64,000 nt of DNA from Shinisaurus crocodilurus (lineage: Eukaryota > Chordata > Lepidosauria > Squamata > Shinisauridae): the NCBI GenBank assembly GCA_021292165.1, contig CM037877.1, positions 130,504,274 through 130,568,273 of the forward strand. The letters are read 5' to 3'. Position numbers and translations under genes: made by a program. The notes under the pieces were generated by a model. That model saw nothing but the letters and a program-made list of their open reading frames with translations. It searched no databases and had not been told where the DNA came from. Of this stretch, positions 24,670 through 37,600 are shown one piece after another (the first letter of the stretch is position 1; the number at the start of each line of letters is the position of its first letter).

Positions 24670-24800
24670 AGGAGCCCTGATCAGACCAAAGGCCTATCTA
24701 GTCCAGCATCCTCTTTCTCAGAGTTGCCAACCAAAGCTCGCAAGCAAACAGGGGTGGCTGGTGGTGTTCATCAGGACTGTGGCACAGGAGGGCAAGGTTA
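24670..24800. repeat. SINE-like fragment
   Basis: GATCAGACCAAAGGCCTATC, TAGTCCAGCATCCTCTTTC: a common squamate SINE tail. Related text AAGAACATAAGAAGAGCC is at 54885-54902. Confidence 0.55.
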
Positions 24801-25046
24801 AAAGCCCATCCTCACAGTCCTGATCAGGCCTCCCCATGTCTGCCATTTAATGTTTTTAAAAGAATCATGCAGCTAGTCATGTTTAGTTTTAGACATAAAA
24901 AGCTTTCAAAAGAGCAACAGGACAGGTAAATTAACACAGTTTGTATCATCATCACACACTCCCAGGCTGGACAGCAACTCTGCTTTCTGCCGACTATAGC
25001 CTCCACTGTCTCTCCTTCTGCACTTGGAGAAGGCAGACACTGCAAG

Positions 25047-25517
25047 CAGGGGCGTTGCTAGGCACTTACAAGATTCAGGGGCCAAGCTTTCCATTGGTAT
25101 CAATGGAAGATTCCCCCCACTAAGCTCAATTGCCGTGCGAAGGGGGGATCTTGTGGGGCCCACAGTGTACAGGGAAGGGAAGGTAACCCTTCCCTCCCCA
25201 ACTGAGATCCCCCTGGAAATACTCCCCCCTTGCATGGCTGCTATGCTTAGGAAAAATATATTGGCACCAATGGAATTTCCCCCCTAAGCTTAATTCCCAT
25301 TCAGGAAGGGGCTGGGGGTGGCACTGCAGCATGTGGGGAGGTGGGTAAACCCTTCCCTCCCAAGCTGCAATCCCCCTTGAAAATTCCCACGGCAATTAAG
25401 CAGAGAGAGAAACCTTCCACTGCCACCAATGGACACTTCTCTTGGGAATATACCTGGGGCCATGGGAAACAGATTCAGGGCTAGGGCCTTATGGGCCCAG
25501 GCCTAGCAGCGCCCTTG
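25047..25517. mobile_element. Probable old hAT element with CAGGGGCGTTGCTAGGC ends
   Basis: Left end CAGGGGCGTTGCTAGGC and right end GCCTAGCAGCGCCCTTG are imperfect inverted repeats of hAT style. No TSD survives. The interior resembles the repeats at 4840-5000 and 8730-9000. Confidence 0.6.
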
Positions 25518-25726
25518 GTAACAGCTCTAAGTTCATGCACATGAACACTTTAAAGCACAATATACATACTAGGTATTATTTCTGAGCATGGGACCAAAGG
25601 CTGCTTGAACTCTGCTCCACCCAAGCCACCTGCAGCATTGACTCCCATTTCCTTCTCACAACCAGGCCCAGAATAGGGTAACTTGGTCAACAGGTAATAA
25701 TATATTTCAACATCAGAACACATCTG

Positions 25727-25732
25727 TTTATT
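25727..25732 (-). terminator. Candidate polyadenylation signal AATAAA for UHMK1
   Basis: Minus-strand AATAAA about 3 kb below the UHMK1 stop. Just beyond it begins a hAT-like repeat (25047-25517), which fits the end of the transcribed region. Usage is unproven. Confidence 0.35.
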
Positions 25733-26987
25733 TCTATAGAAACTGCACTTTGCCATCTTTTCAAGCAGAGCTCTCCTTACATAATTTGAACAGAAGACAT
25801 TTGATTGCAGAACAGTTTGCAAATGAAACATGTAAACACTCTAGAACAGTCAAATACAGTAAGACAGGAAGTGCTATGATCTATCTTAGGGCAGACAGAT
25901 GGAGGTTAGTTGGGAGAAAAGTTGTCTCCAGATCAGATCTGTGGCTTGACAAGTGCAAAGCTATACATGGATTTGGTCTTCAGACCGAGCCATTGTCCTC
26001 GCATCCTAGCATGAAGACCTTCATTGGTTAGTGCAGTTGAAGCTTCTGGCTTAAAATATGCTAGAAACATCTGGTCCTCCAGCTAGCAGGGCAGCAGCTC
26101 TACAGGGTGCCACTGCTAAAAAAAAGCCCAAGAGCAAGCTCAGACAGATGGTGGCAGCAGAAACTTTGGAAAGGGGAGACCTGAATGAGCTGATCCAACA
26201 GGTCAGAATAGACACAGTTCAGAAAGCATAAATAATCCTCTGCATCTCAAAGTTCATCTTAAAATAATCAAGTCTTCTGAGCTTTTGTCTCAAAAAGTTG
26301 CAACTCTGAAATTATAATCCAGGTCTTCCAGTAACCAGACTTTCCTTCTCTCCCTCTCTCTCCATCCTCAAAGCCAGCATCGGAGCAGGCCAAGATGCGG
26401 GCTTCTTTCCTGATAAGCAACCTTGTCAAGATGTTTGGCCCTGTTGGTCCAATGCAAGGATGCAAGAGTGGCTGCAAGAATGCGAACCTGAACGGTGTAT
26501 TTTTGATCATCCTGTTCTCTTCCCAAGAGGCTGGCCATCTTTCCGGCTACCTGGTGGTTGCCCATTACACGTATAACTGTATCCATGTGCAGGCACAGGA
26601 ACTTTGTCTTTGCCTGCCTCTTATTCCTAGGTATTTGATATCATACTGTTGCATCACCCCACACAGCCACTCTCATTTGCTCCTCCATCTTTCAATTTTG
26701 TATTGGCTTGAGACAAGTCGTGTTCTTCATACCTAGTGCCACCATGCATGCATATGATATGTATTATGAGCATGCATTCATAATAAAGAAATGTCTCCCA
26801 TGCATGTATAAACACCATCTTCTAAGACGTATTCACCAACCCCTCCCACCTATAAGAACAATGAATTCAGACAAAAGGATTACCTGGATGGGAAAAGCAC
26901 TTCCAGTGTCTGGAATGTATGTACAATGCAGGCATCTACTTTTCCAGGGCTAAAGCATGTTGCCAATGTTGCTTGGTTTATGCAGTG

Positions 26988-27102
26988 CAGTGTTCTCCAA
27001 CCTTGGGTCCCGAGATGTTTTTGGCCTACAACTCCCAGCATGCCCCAGCCGCTGGGAGCTGTAGGCCAAAAACATCTCGGGACCCAAGGTTGGAGAACAC
27101 TG
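26988..27102. mobile_element. Palindromic hAT MITE (family B) in probable UHMK1 3' UTR
   Basis: CAGTGTTCTCCAACCTTGGG ... CCAAGGTTGGAGAACACTG with a compensatory CCCGAG/CTCGGG pair in the arms. The TSD is not clear. If transcribed it would fold into a long hairpin in the UHMK1 mRNA. Confidence 0.88.
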
Positions 27103-28729
27103 CCTCAGAGCACTGCTCCTGAAGAACCTGGTTCCATATGCCCCTCACCTTTTCCATAGGCAGGAGCGCACAGGGCAGGCTTCCTGAATGTGCACGTGTG
27201 TGTCTGTATGTGTGTAAATAGGTTGATATTTTTATATATATATAGTTATTGATATTTTAAAGGAGGGGATGAGAATATATTTAAAATGAAGAGCCTCTTT
27301 CTCGCTTTCATATCCTTTCCCATGTGCAGCATGAGAAGTACGGAGGAACACAAAAAAGTAAGAGAGGTGTACAAAGCAAGGACCAAACGATAGGGAGTTG
27401 GTGACAACACGGAGTAAAAACAAGGTACAGTGCCATGACGCACTGTACATGCCCAGAGCCTCCAGTACATTCCCAGTGGCAACAGCAAAAGCAGATGGGA
27501 AGAACGCATAAAATGCTGAGAAATCAGAAACCTTGAACTCGCAGGACCAGTCGCCAAACTGCAGAAGTGTCAAGATTTGTGCCAGATCATGGTCTTAAAT
27601 TTCTCTAAAAACGTGTTTGAATTGGTTCAGGAAAGTGACACCACGGAAGGCCTCCCAGGAAGAATTGGATTGCACAACACCACAATCTTCTGAGACCCAT
27701 GGCACCAATGCAAGCAGAATGAAATCCTTTACGTAGATACCTGCTTAGCTAACAGATGATGCTGGGAAGAGCTGATACTGTTGGTACCAAATCTGATGTT
27801 TTTAAGAGACCTTTAGATGCAAAGAATCCCATGCCCCCCACTAGCTGTGGATAATTTATCTATGAGCCTCCCTTCAATCACAAGGGATCTGAATCCCCAA
27901 TAGCCCACACAGTGTGTCCAAACCTGAATTGCCTCTAAAAATAAGGACTTTCTCCTTAGGGGTATTTTAGAGATACGCTCTAGCTTTCTACTACAAGCTC
28001 ACACATCCAGTCAACTCTAGCCTTGTGCCCGGGAGAAAGGGCTCTGCATATTATAAGGAATAGCTAGAAACTACAAGTGCAATCAAAATGGTCATTGGTC
28101 CAGCCTCAGCTTCTGCATAACCAAATGCATTTCGGTAAGTCCAACTTGCCACAGATCCCTGCTTTTAGGACAGCGATACTATTCATAGAACAAGAGAGTT
28201 TTCTAATTGGAGGGTACCACTATTGCTAGCGACAATATTAAGAGTCTCTTCAGAGGCAGCCCAGAGGCGGCTCAGATCGAGTGTGTGAAAGCATAGAATG
28301 CTGGCTGGGATTTGTAGTCTTGGTCCTCTGTATCAGGAAAAGCAACTTCTATTGCTTCTCTGCCAAGGAAGAACCCCAGCGATGCTTCATCAATGGCAAC
28401 ACTCCACAGCCCATTCAGTGCTTGGTGCCTGACTTCAAGTTAACCAGCAACACTGCTTTGAGACTTAATTTCTTTCACACTGAAACCTTCTTTGTTTTTT
28501 TTCATCTCAGACATCCATTTCACAGCATTGTGGTTACCACAGAGTAAACCAAAGGAAAGAGGGAGGCAGATTTCATATGCGGCAAAATAAAATAAAAAAA
28601 ATCTGGGCCTTTTCTGCAAATCACGAAATGGGAAAGAAAGAGGGCACAGATGAATTCCATCTCTGGAAAACACTCGAGCAAAGCCAGGCAGCTTTCAGTA
28701 CGTGCATTTTTCCTGACTGCTGCTGCAGA

Positions 28730-28876
28730 CTAAAGCACAGTTTGGTAAAGATAGCCCCGCTTATAGGCACTCAGTGGATAAAATGTAGCCACAACAAACT
28801 TGCCATCGAATCTCTTCCCAGTCAGTGCTTGTTGGGCAGTTTTGGAATCACCAGCATTTGCGTACTCAACAAAGAC
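28730..28876 (-). CDS. UHMK1: UHMK1 coding exon 8 (second half of UHM, stop)
   Basis: Residues 373-420 and a TAG stop. The acceptor is TTTCTTTTCAG. It encodes VFVEYANAGDSK, TGKRFDGKFVVATFYP and the C-terminus GYLYQTVL. The R-X-F position of the UHM reads K-R-F. Confidence 0.97.
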   Translation of the reverse strand, partial: VFVEYANAGDSKTAQQALTGKRFDGKFVVATFYPLSAYKRGYLYQTVL

Positions 28877-31572
28877 CTGAAAAGAAACAGGAGGAATGTT
28901 ACTCTCTTTTGTATTTTTCCACAGACTCACCTACTTGCAGAATGAGCAAGAGATCAACGTAATTTGAAAGCAAAGGAAGAGGGAAATGCATGCTGGAGAC
29001 CCAGCTAGTGAGGGATGTGGCTCCAATGCCACCTCTTTGCAGACCCTGCTGTGAAGAAACCACTACCGTTACTTCCTGCAGATGCTTACTGTGTTGTCTG
29101 GGTTTGGACGACATGCTAAGCCACAGAGGGTTAAGGAAACCCTACAACAAGCCATGGCTTTGTAGCCACCCCATGGCGGGGGGGGGGGGGGGCGGCACTG
29201 GATTTGGACAACACACTAAGACACTGTGGCTTTGAAGCCACGTTCGTTTAGCGTGTCGTACAAACCCAGTCAGTGTGTCACATGTTGCTTTGTATTGCTT
29301 CCACTGCATTAGAAGTGGGAGGTGTTTGCAAGATGAGGCCTGCTACCTCAGTTTTTATTTTATTTTTTAATATTGTTTAATGTCTGCACACAAGCAAAAG
29401 TCCATGTTACTTTAATTTATTTTATGATTATATATTAATCAGAGAAAAGGTTTTTATGCTGTGATTGCAGTCTGTTCTGTTGACCTGTGTCCCATTTTAA
29501 AATGCCCTCCCACCATTCTGGGGTGTCATAAAAATACTCTCTTTTTGCTGCTGCAGCTTTTCTCTTCACTATCTCAGCTAGAGTCTGAGAGCTATTTTGC
29601 TCTCTCCTTTGTGTCTGCTTGGAAGCAGCAGCTATTAACGTGAAAGGTGAAGCCAATGTGCCCCTTTCCCAAGCTACCCCTATTGTCATGTCTCATTCCT
29701 CTTGCTTTGCTTGCTTGATGCACTCCATCCTCACTTACCTAGAAGTAAGCACCACTGAAGTCAATGTGACTTACTTTTGAGTAGACACGTATATCACGGT
29801 GTTGTCAGCTAGAAGCTTTTTGAGACAAGGAAAAAAGAGGTGTGACTAGGAGGGCTTAAAGTCATTTGAAAGGTTTATTTTCTTAGAAGGAGACATGGTG
29901 GTGTGGGGAAGTAAGATTGATTTCCCTCCCCGTTACACTGCACAAGGCAAAAAGAGAGAGGAAATGAGTGCAGAAGCCCCTTGCAGGGAGATGGGGAAAC
30001 TGTTGAGGAAGGCCAATTGCTGCCCTCCACCCTTGAAAAGATGAGCTACTTTTTCTCCCATTTGTGGACCGCAAAGGATACATGGTCAGGAAACACTGCA
30101 AGCCTTGCTGGCTGCCTCCATGTGCTAATCATGGTGAGATGGCCCTGATCCTCTTGCCTTCATTGCTGTTCCAGCTGCTGCTGCTGCTGCTTGGATTCCA
30201 CGCAAAACACAGACCAGCGACAACAGCAGAGGAGGAAGGCAGGAAGAAAGGTTGCCAAACTGGCTTTGTAGGCTGAAACCACCCATGCTAGGATAATAAG
30301 TTACAATACCACAAGGTTAGCACACACCAGAATATATACTGCACAAAAAGCGCAACGCATAAAACCCCCATCACAGGCCAGTGGCTCATGCTGGCTCAGC
30401 TTGTCTGAGTGTGGAAAGCTAAGCAGGGTCAGGCCTGGTTATTACTTGGATGGGAGACCCCTCCTCTAGTTTCCTGCACTGAGCAGGGGGTTGGACTCGA
30501 TGGCCTTGTAGGCCCCTTCCAACTCTATGATCTATGAATCTATGAATCCAGAATATAAGGGCAAAAATAGCATTGGGAGGGCAGGTTGGGGAATGTATTG
30601 CATGCCATGCGAGTGAGCCATGCATTTCAATTACGGGGGGGGGGGGGGGGAACCTCTCATAGATCTGCCCAAAGTAAAATTGCAAATCAGTGCAGCACTG
30701 GAGCAAAACATTAATGCTGAAATATACACACTTCACAACTACCTAATACTTACATGACCTTTGCCTGGATTTTCCTTTGGAACAAACAGTGAAACTATCT
30801 GTCCATATTTGCAACATTCTTCTCTTATGTCGTCAACCATATCTGTGTAATTAGAAAGACAACTGAAAACGTAAGGTCAAAGAGCCAGTGTAGTGTACCA
30901 GACAGAGTACTGAGATGGAAACAAGAATCCCATTTTCAAAATGCCTGCTCAGCTACACAGCTTGTTGTGTGGCCTTTGCAAGTTCACACAACACAGCTAC
31001 CCACCCTGCGAATAAGCTATATACAGCCATGAAATCTGTATATTTCCCTGTCAGAAAACCCTGTTTAGCCCTGTGAAAAAGCCTGTTTTAAAAGAAACCC
31101 TTTCTCTTGACAGCTGTCAAAACTCCGTGCTTCTGTAAATGGGGTGGGATGCACTTTCCCCCTTTCTCAAGCACCTAGAGTCTTGGTAAAGGGTGGAAAA
31201 CGTGGAGAATACTGAGAACTGTCCGATCCACACTTCAAAACTAGAGGATCTGACTGCGATGGAGGTGATATACTCGTCACCCCCTTTGACAAGCAAATAT
31301 CTTTTCACGACTTTGCTTTTTGCTTGACAGCTCATTGTTTGACAGCTGTCAAGTGAGAAGCAAAGTAACAAAATAACCTATTTGCAGCCTTTCTTGGTCA
31401 ATGTCCATGACTGGTACCTACTGCAATTTGACAGCAGACACTTACCATGAAATTGAGCAGGCAAGACTTTTCATTTCGGTCGCCCACAAGTACGCATTTG
31501 TGCACCTCCGAAATACCGACGCAAAAATAAAATTATGAAAATATTTGCACACATTTCTGGCACCTAAATAAA

Positions 31573-31611
<39 letters not shown>

Positions 31612-34600
31612 AGTGGCGAGCCAGTAACAACCTTTGGAATGGTAGTCAGTGGCTGTCACTGGCAGAGATCGTGAAAAGACTACAAAAGGGTAAAAAGAAG
31701 GAAAAAAGCTGCAGCGGCGACCAAAGAAGAGTCACAAGTGGAGCAGAGAGACTGAGCCAGTGATGGTCGCTCCACCTTGCAGCTTGGGCATTGCTGGAGC
31801 GGCTGTCATGGACAGTGGCCCGGGTGAGCTTGGCAAGAGCAGCAAGGTTTTTTTTGCTGCTCTTGCCAAGTGGCTTGCTCGCCACTTCCTGCAACCTATG
31901 ATGGGATTGGTTGGCTGGGTTCGGACAACATGGCAACCCATTGCGGGTCGAACAAACCCTAGAACAAGCCACGGGTTGTCAGGGTGGGTTGTTGCCCCAA
32001 AAGAAGCCACCGTGCGGATGCAATCCGGCTTAGCACAACACAGCAACCCACCATGGCTAGTCATCCATGATGGGTTGCCATGTCGTGCAAACCCAGTCAT
32101 TATGTCTCAGCCTAAAGAACTGCACAGGGTTGTTGCAAGACTAAACCATTTATCTGAGTTCACTGTAGGAAAAGCAGGACATAAACATAATTAATAAACA
32201 CAATAAAATTTACTAGACACTACATACTTAATATGATAAATGTATAGGAGTCAAAACATTTTGTCCAGGCTAGGTAGCCAACAATTATTTCTACTAGCAA
32301 GCCAGAATATAGCAAAAAATGTCCCTGAATGTATGCAGAATGCTCAGCCTCCTTCCCCTCATCTGTTTGCCATACCCTACTCCACTCTTAAGAAGAAGTG
32401 CTTATAGTGGGTCGCTGCATGTCTCTCTTTAGAAATTAAGCACACACACCCCCGATGTTCCCAGCAAGTATTCCATACGTCAGGGACAGGCAAACCTCAG
32501 GCCTGCATGATCTACTTTGTATTTTCACTAGAATCCAGAAGTCTACTAATCAAAGCAAGACCCCGAATGGCGGCAGTGTGGGTGGAGCCAACTATGTATT
32601 ACATCCCATGAGCTATACACTGGGATGACCTGCATGTAATACAAGTACAAATCTGAATTACTACACAATAAGGGATTCTAACATCAACCCCCATCCCCAA
32701 ATGCCCAGCAAAACTGGGCAATGACCTGATAAAAGGCAACCAATTAATACTCATAATTTACAGGCAAGGGATATGGAGTTTGAGAAATAAGCCCAAGGCT
32801 AGCCATTGAAACAGGTTGATCCTATGCATTTTTACTGTTACCCAAGTGACTGTGCATACATTCCCATGGGAATCACTATAGTCCAAATTAAACAAAACCA
32901 TAGACAAAAGTTTACTACTTCTTATTAGATGTCTATACAATTAAACCTCTAGCCAAGTAAGATACAGACAGCAGGGACAAGTCTCAAACCCAATTTTGGC
33001 CCCTTTACTTTTCAACCCATTTCTAAATGATCTGGCTCATTTTCAAGATGTTGAGCCTCACCCACTACATTATTTACGGTTAGAATCCCCCTCCTGTTGT
33101 TCCGGGTGAACATGGAGTCTTGAAGTCACACAGAATCTCTGTGGGACAACTGATACAGCGTTCCTGGCCAGAGAAATTCTGACTGGGGAATCTACTTCTG
33201 ATAAGAAGCTAAGATTTGATGTTACCCCCAAAATACCTTGCAGGGTTATAAATCGCTTTATGTTTGTCATTCGGCGGACAGATTGTGGCTGTAACCTGAG
33301 GTGGGGGAAAGCGGCGCTGTATTCAGCAGACCGGCTTGCACCGATCATTAGAGGCGTACGTGTTCACTTCCAAAATGATGGATAATATCTGGACTGGCCG
33401 ATTTGGAATCTTTCTACAGCACAGTAGGAATTATAATTAACTGTAAGTTGAATGTGGGTATATCTGGGAGGCAAAGAAGATAAGAAGTGCTAATTGGAAG
33501 GAGGGCTATAATTCTTTTATGTGCAGTGGAATTTTGGACGTACAAGGGCAATATGACTTCAGCATTTATGTTGCTTTGGAAAAAGTTGGAAAATAATATC
33601 TTAAATAAACTGGAAAGAAAAATCCAAGGTTGGGAGGTAAACTTTGAAGTAGACGTAACAAAAGAAAGACGGGAATCGGACACTACACAGGAGGAGAAAG
33701 AAGTAATTAAGGATGTTGGAGACTTTCCAGAGATTCACAGAGGCGTTGAAGTGTTAACTGGACTGAATTTGTTTAAGGAGAAGGTTCGGAGAAAAGTTAT
33801 GATGCAGTTTTTAAAACCCAAGATGGCGAATGCTGAGATTCACAGAGGCTTTGAAATCTGGATTGGACTGAAGGTTCATAAAGCCGGTGAGCAAGATCCC
33901 CAGAGTAGGCTTGCTTTGTTTTTTGTTAAGAATCTGGAATGTAGTTATCATCCTTTTGATAGAGGGAAATGTGAGCTTTGTTAAAAAATCTGATTTTGCT
34001 TTGACTGGGAAAGGATGAAGGGCTGTTGTTTATTGAATTATTCAGATAAAGGGATTGCCTATACGATATATAAAACTTAAGGATTTTAAATATTTAAAAA
34101 GGGATGGCATATATGATTGTCCTGGATTTCAAATATAAATGGTGATGTAAGAGAAAATATTATTATTATTAAGATATAAGCATATTAAGGGGAAGGTTGT
34201 GCTTTTTGTTTTTGTTGGGTTTTTGTTGTTGTTGTTGTTATTGTTGTCTTTTACAAGTAGAATGATGACTTATGTGCTTCTGTTGTTTTGTTAGCTGTTA
34301 CTTATTTTTTAACTTTTAAATTTTTTCTTTATAAAAAAAAAAAGATATCTTTAAAATTATAAGTGAAGTGGTTTATGGATAGATAGAAAGAAACAAGGAG
34401 TAAATGTACTATACTAGAGAGGGATTCTTAATATTCTTAATAATGGGATTTTAAATTGGATTAAAATGTTGTTTTGTTTTTGGTTTGCCGTAACGGAATG
34501 TGAGTTTTGTTAACGGAGAATGTTGTAAGAATAACTGTGGTTGCTTAAGCTGTGGAGAAGATTGGAAGTCCTCTTTAATTGTGTATATTGTTTGTTATAT

Positions 34601-37600
34601 ATGTGTTTTTGTGTTTGTATGAAATGAAATAAAATTCATAAAACAAGAATCCCCCTCCTGTTGTATGCTGATGATGCTGTGTTGCTCTCATTGTCTAGAT
34701 TTATATCACTTATTAGCTGCTTTTGGGCCTTAGAATCATAGAATCGTAGAGTTGGAAGGGGCCTATAAGGCCATTGAGTCCAACCCCTTGCTCAATGCAG
34801 GAATTCAAGTTAAAAGCATCCCCGACAGATGGCTGTCCAACCACATCTTGAATGCCTCCAGTGTGGGAGAGCCAACAACCTCCCTAGGTTCCATTATCAT
34901 ATTGCTCTAACACTCAGGACGTTTTTCCTGATGTTCAGCTGGAATCTGGCTTCCTGTAACTTGAGCCCATTATTCTGTGCACTGAACTCTGGAATGGTTG
35001 ACAAGAGATCCTGGCACTCCTCTGTGTGACAACCTTTCAAGTACTTGAAGAACGCTATCTTGAAGAACGCTATCAGGGGCAGGATTGCAGCTTGAGATTG
35101 ATAGGCAAATGGTTAAGGAGCACCTGATTTCTCTGAATGAGTTTAAATCTCCAGGGCCTGATGAGCTGCATCCTAGAGTAATAAAGGAACTGGCAGAAGA
35201 ACTCTCAGAACCACTGTCTATTATCTTTGAGAAATCATGGAGGACAGGTGAAGTGCCGGATGACTGGAGGAGGGCAAATGTTGTTCCTATCTTCAAAAAG
35301 GGCAAGAAGGAGGAACCTGGGAACTATAGGCCAGTCAGTCTGACATCAATCCCTGGGAAAATTTTGGAGCAGATTATAAAGAAGTCAGTCTGCAAGCACC
35401 ATGAAAACAATGCAGTGATTACTAGAAGCCAGCATGGAATTGACAAGAACAAATCCTGCCGGAGTAACCTGATCTCATTTTTTTATCGGGTAACCTCCCT
35501 TGTGGACTGAGGGAATGCGGTGGGCATAATATATCTGGACTTCAGCAAAGCTTTCGACAAAGTGCCTCATGATATCCTGATTAGCAAGCTAGCTAAAAGT
35601 GGGCTAGATGGAACAACTATCAGGTGGATCCACAATTGGCTACAGAATCGGACTCAAAGAGTGCTTATCAATGGTTCCACAAACTGGGGAGAGGTAACGA
35701 GCGGAGTACCACAGGGCTCGGTCCTGGGCCCAGTGCTCTTCAACATTTTTATTAATGACTTGGATGAGGAGGTGCAGGAAATGCTTATCAAATTTGCAGA
35801 TGACACAAAGTTGGGTGGAACAGCTAATACTCTGGAAGACAGAAACGAAATTCAAAGTGATCTTGATAGGCTGGAGCGCTGGGCCAAAAACAACAGAATG
35901 AAATTTAATAGGGATAAATGCCAAGTGCTGCACCTAGGGAAAGGAAACCAAAAGCACAGTTACAGAATGGGGGACACTTAGCTCAACAATACTACAAGTG
36001 AGAAGGATCTTGGAATTGTGGTAGATCACAAACTGAATATGAGCCAGCAATGCGATGTGGCTGCAAAGAAGGCAAATGCTATTTTGGGCTGCATTAATAG
36101 AAGTATAACTTCCAAATCGCGGGAAGTGATAATTCTCCTTTACTCAGCATTGGTTAGGCCTCATCTTGAGTACTGCGTCCAGTTCTGGGCACCACACTTT
36201 AAGAAGCATGTAGACAAACTGGAGAGGGTTCAGAGGAGGGTGACGATGATAAAGGGACTAGAAACAAGGCCCTATGAGGAGAGACTGAAAGAACTGGGCA
36301 TGTTTAGCCTTCAGAAGAGGAGACTGAGGGGAGATATGATCGCACTCTTCCAGTACTTGAAGGGATGTCACACAGAGGAAGGCCAGGATCTCTTCTCGAT
36401 CATCCCAGTTTGCAGGACACGGAATAATGGGCTCAAATTACAGGAACCCAGATTCCACCTAAACATCAGGAAAAATGTCCTGACTGTCAGAGCAATAAGA
36501 CAATGGAACCAACTACCTAGGGAGGTGGTGATGAGCTCTCCCACTCTGGAGGCATTCAAGGTGCAGCTGGACAGCCATCTGCCAGGGATGCTTGGACTTG
36601 GATTCCTGCATTGAGCAGGGGGTTGGACTCGATGGCCTTATAGGCCCCTTCCAACTCTACTTTTCTATGATTCTATGATTCAGAATAAAACAGCTTCATA
36701 TATTCAAGCTGTACAGTGTGCTCTAAGAAGTCATCTTCCTGATGTGTGTGTGTGTGGTTGGTTCATCTCTATCCTCTGGCCGGACACATCACTGTGCTTG
36801 CACAGCTGTGTGTGCATAGTTGTTCCTCATTTTGGGAGATCTGGGTTCCTCATCGGCAGGTTTTCCTGCTGTTGTGACCCGTGCCCTCTGTGCAAAGGAC
36901 CACTCCCTCCTTGCCAGCACTTTCCAGCTTGCTCTGCTGCGAAGAGGAATCAGGCAGAGCTAATGGAGCGTGCCTTCACCTTTCCTGTCAGAGCCTTTCT
37001 CTCTCTTCTGCAGCTCATTCGCTGCTGCTGGCTGGGAAACGGGGGGGGGGGGGGGATGGCTCGTTTGTGTGTTTGTTTGCCCCCTTCATGAGATGCATTG
37101 CTGTTCCGTTAGATTTGTAAAGCTAACCTCAGAAAAAGCCACAGTTATTTGCAAAAGAACTCCTGCTCCCCTCACAAATAATGTTTCCCTAAGGGAGGAA
37201 GAATGGATCTGGTTCCCGCTGACATTTAAACTGATAAATGTAATTTGTATGGTAAAATGCTGCTAATTTAATTGCATTTCCTTTCCTTCATCTCCTCTGC
37301 CCTCACTCAGCCCCTGCTTCCCAAGAAAAGAGGATTGCAGCAGAAAGCCTTTCCAAGGTGTCGCTTTGCATTGTGCAGAACGGGAAAGGTCTCTACCTGA
37401 CTTATTTTGTCCCCTTTGCTTCAGCTGTCACCGCTGACAGGCCCTCATGTTTATTTCATCTCGTGCGGTGGCTGTCTGGTTTCCCTATCCTCCGATGTCA
37501 TTAACGCACAGAGAGTGGGGCCTGCAGTGCCGAGCCTAATGAAATCCACTGTGGCTGTTCTTGCTCCCCACCTCGTTACCGAGGCTCAAGGTGTCAAATT

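Larger units (their letters stand above)
25700..28729 (-). other. UHMK1: Probable UHMK1 3' UTR
   Basis: Region directly downstream of the stop, with no competing exon and few repeats apart from one hAT MITE (26988-27102). The only minus-strand AATAAA that I noticed here lies at 25727-25732, which would give a 3' UTR of about 3 kb. Mammalian UHMK1 also has a long 3' UTR. The true 3' end cannot be fixed from sequence alone. Confidence 0.5.

Noticed and set aside
1..25000. Search for UAP1, the gene expected beyond UHMK1
   Set aside because: No exon resembling UAP1 was seen on either strand; it probably lies beyond the left edge.
31442..31630. ORF with a long His run
   Set aside because: Translation of the (GAT)n microsatellite on the minus strand.
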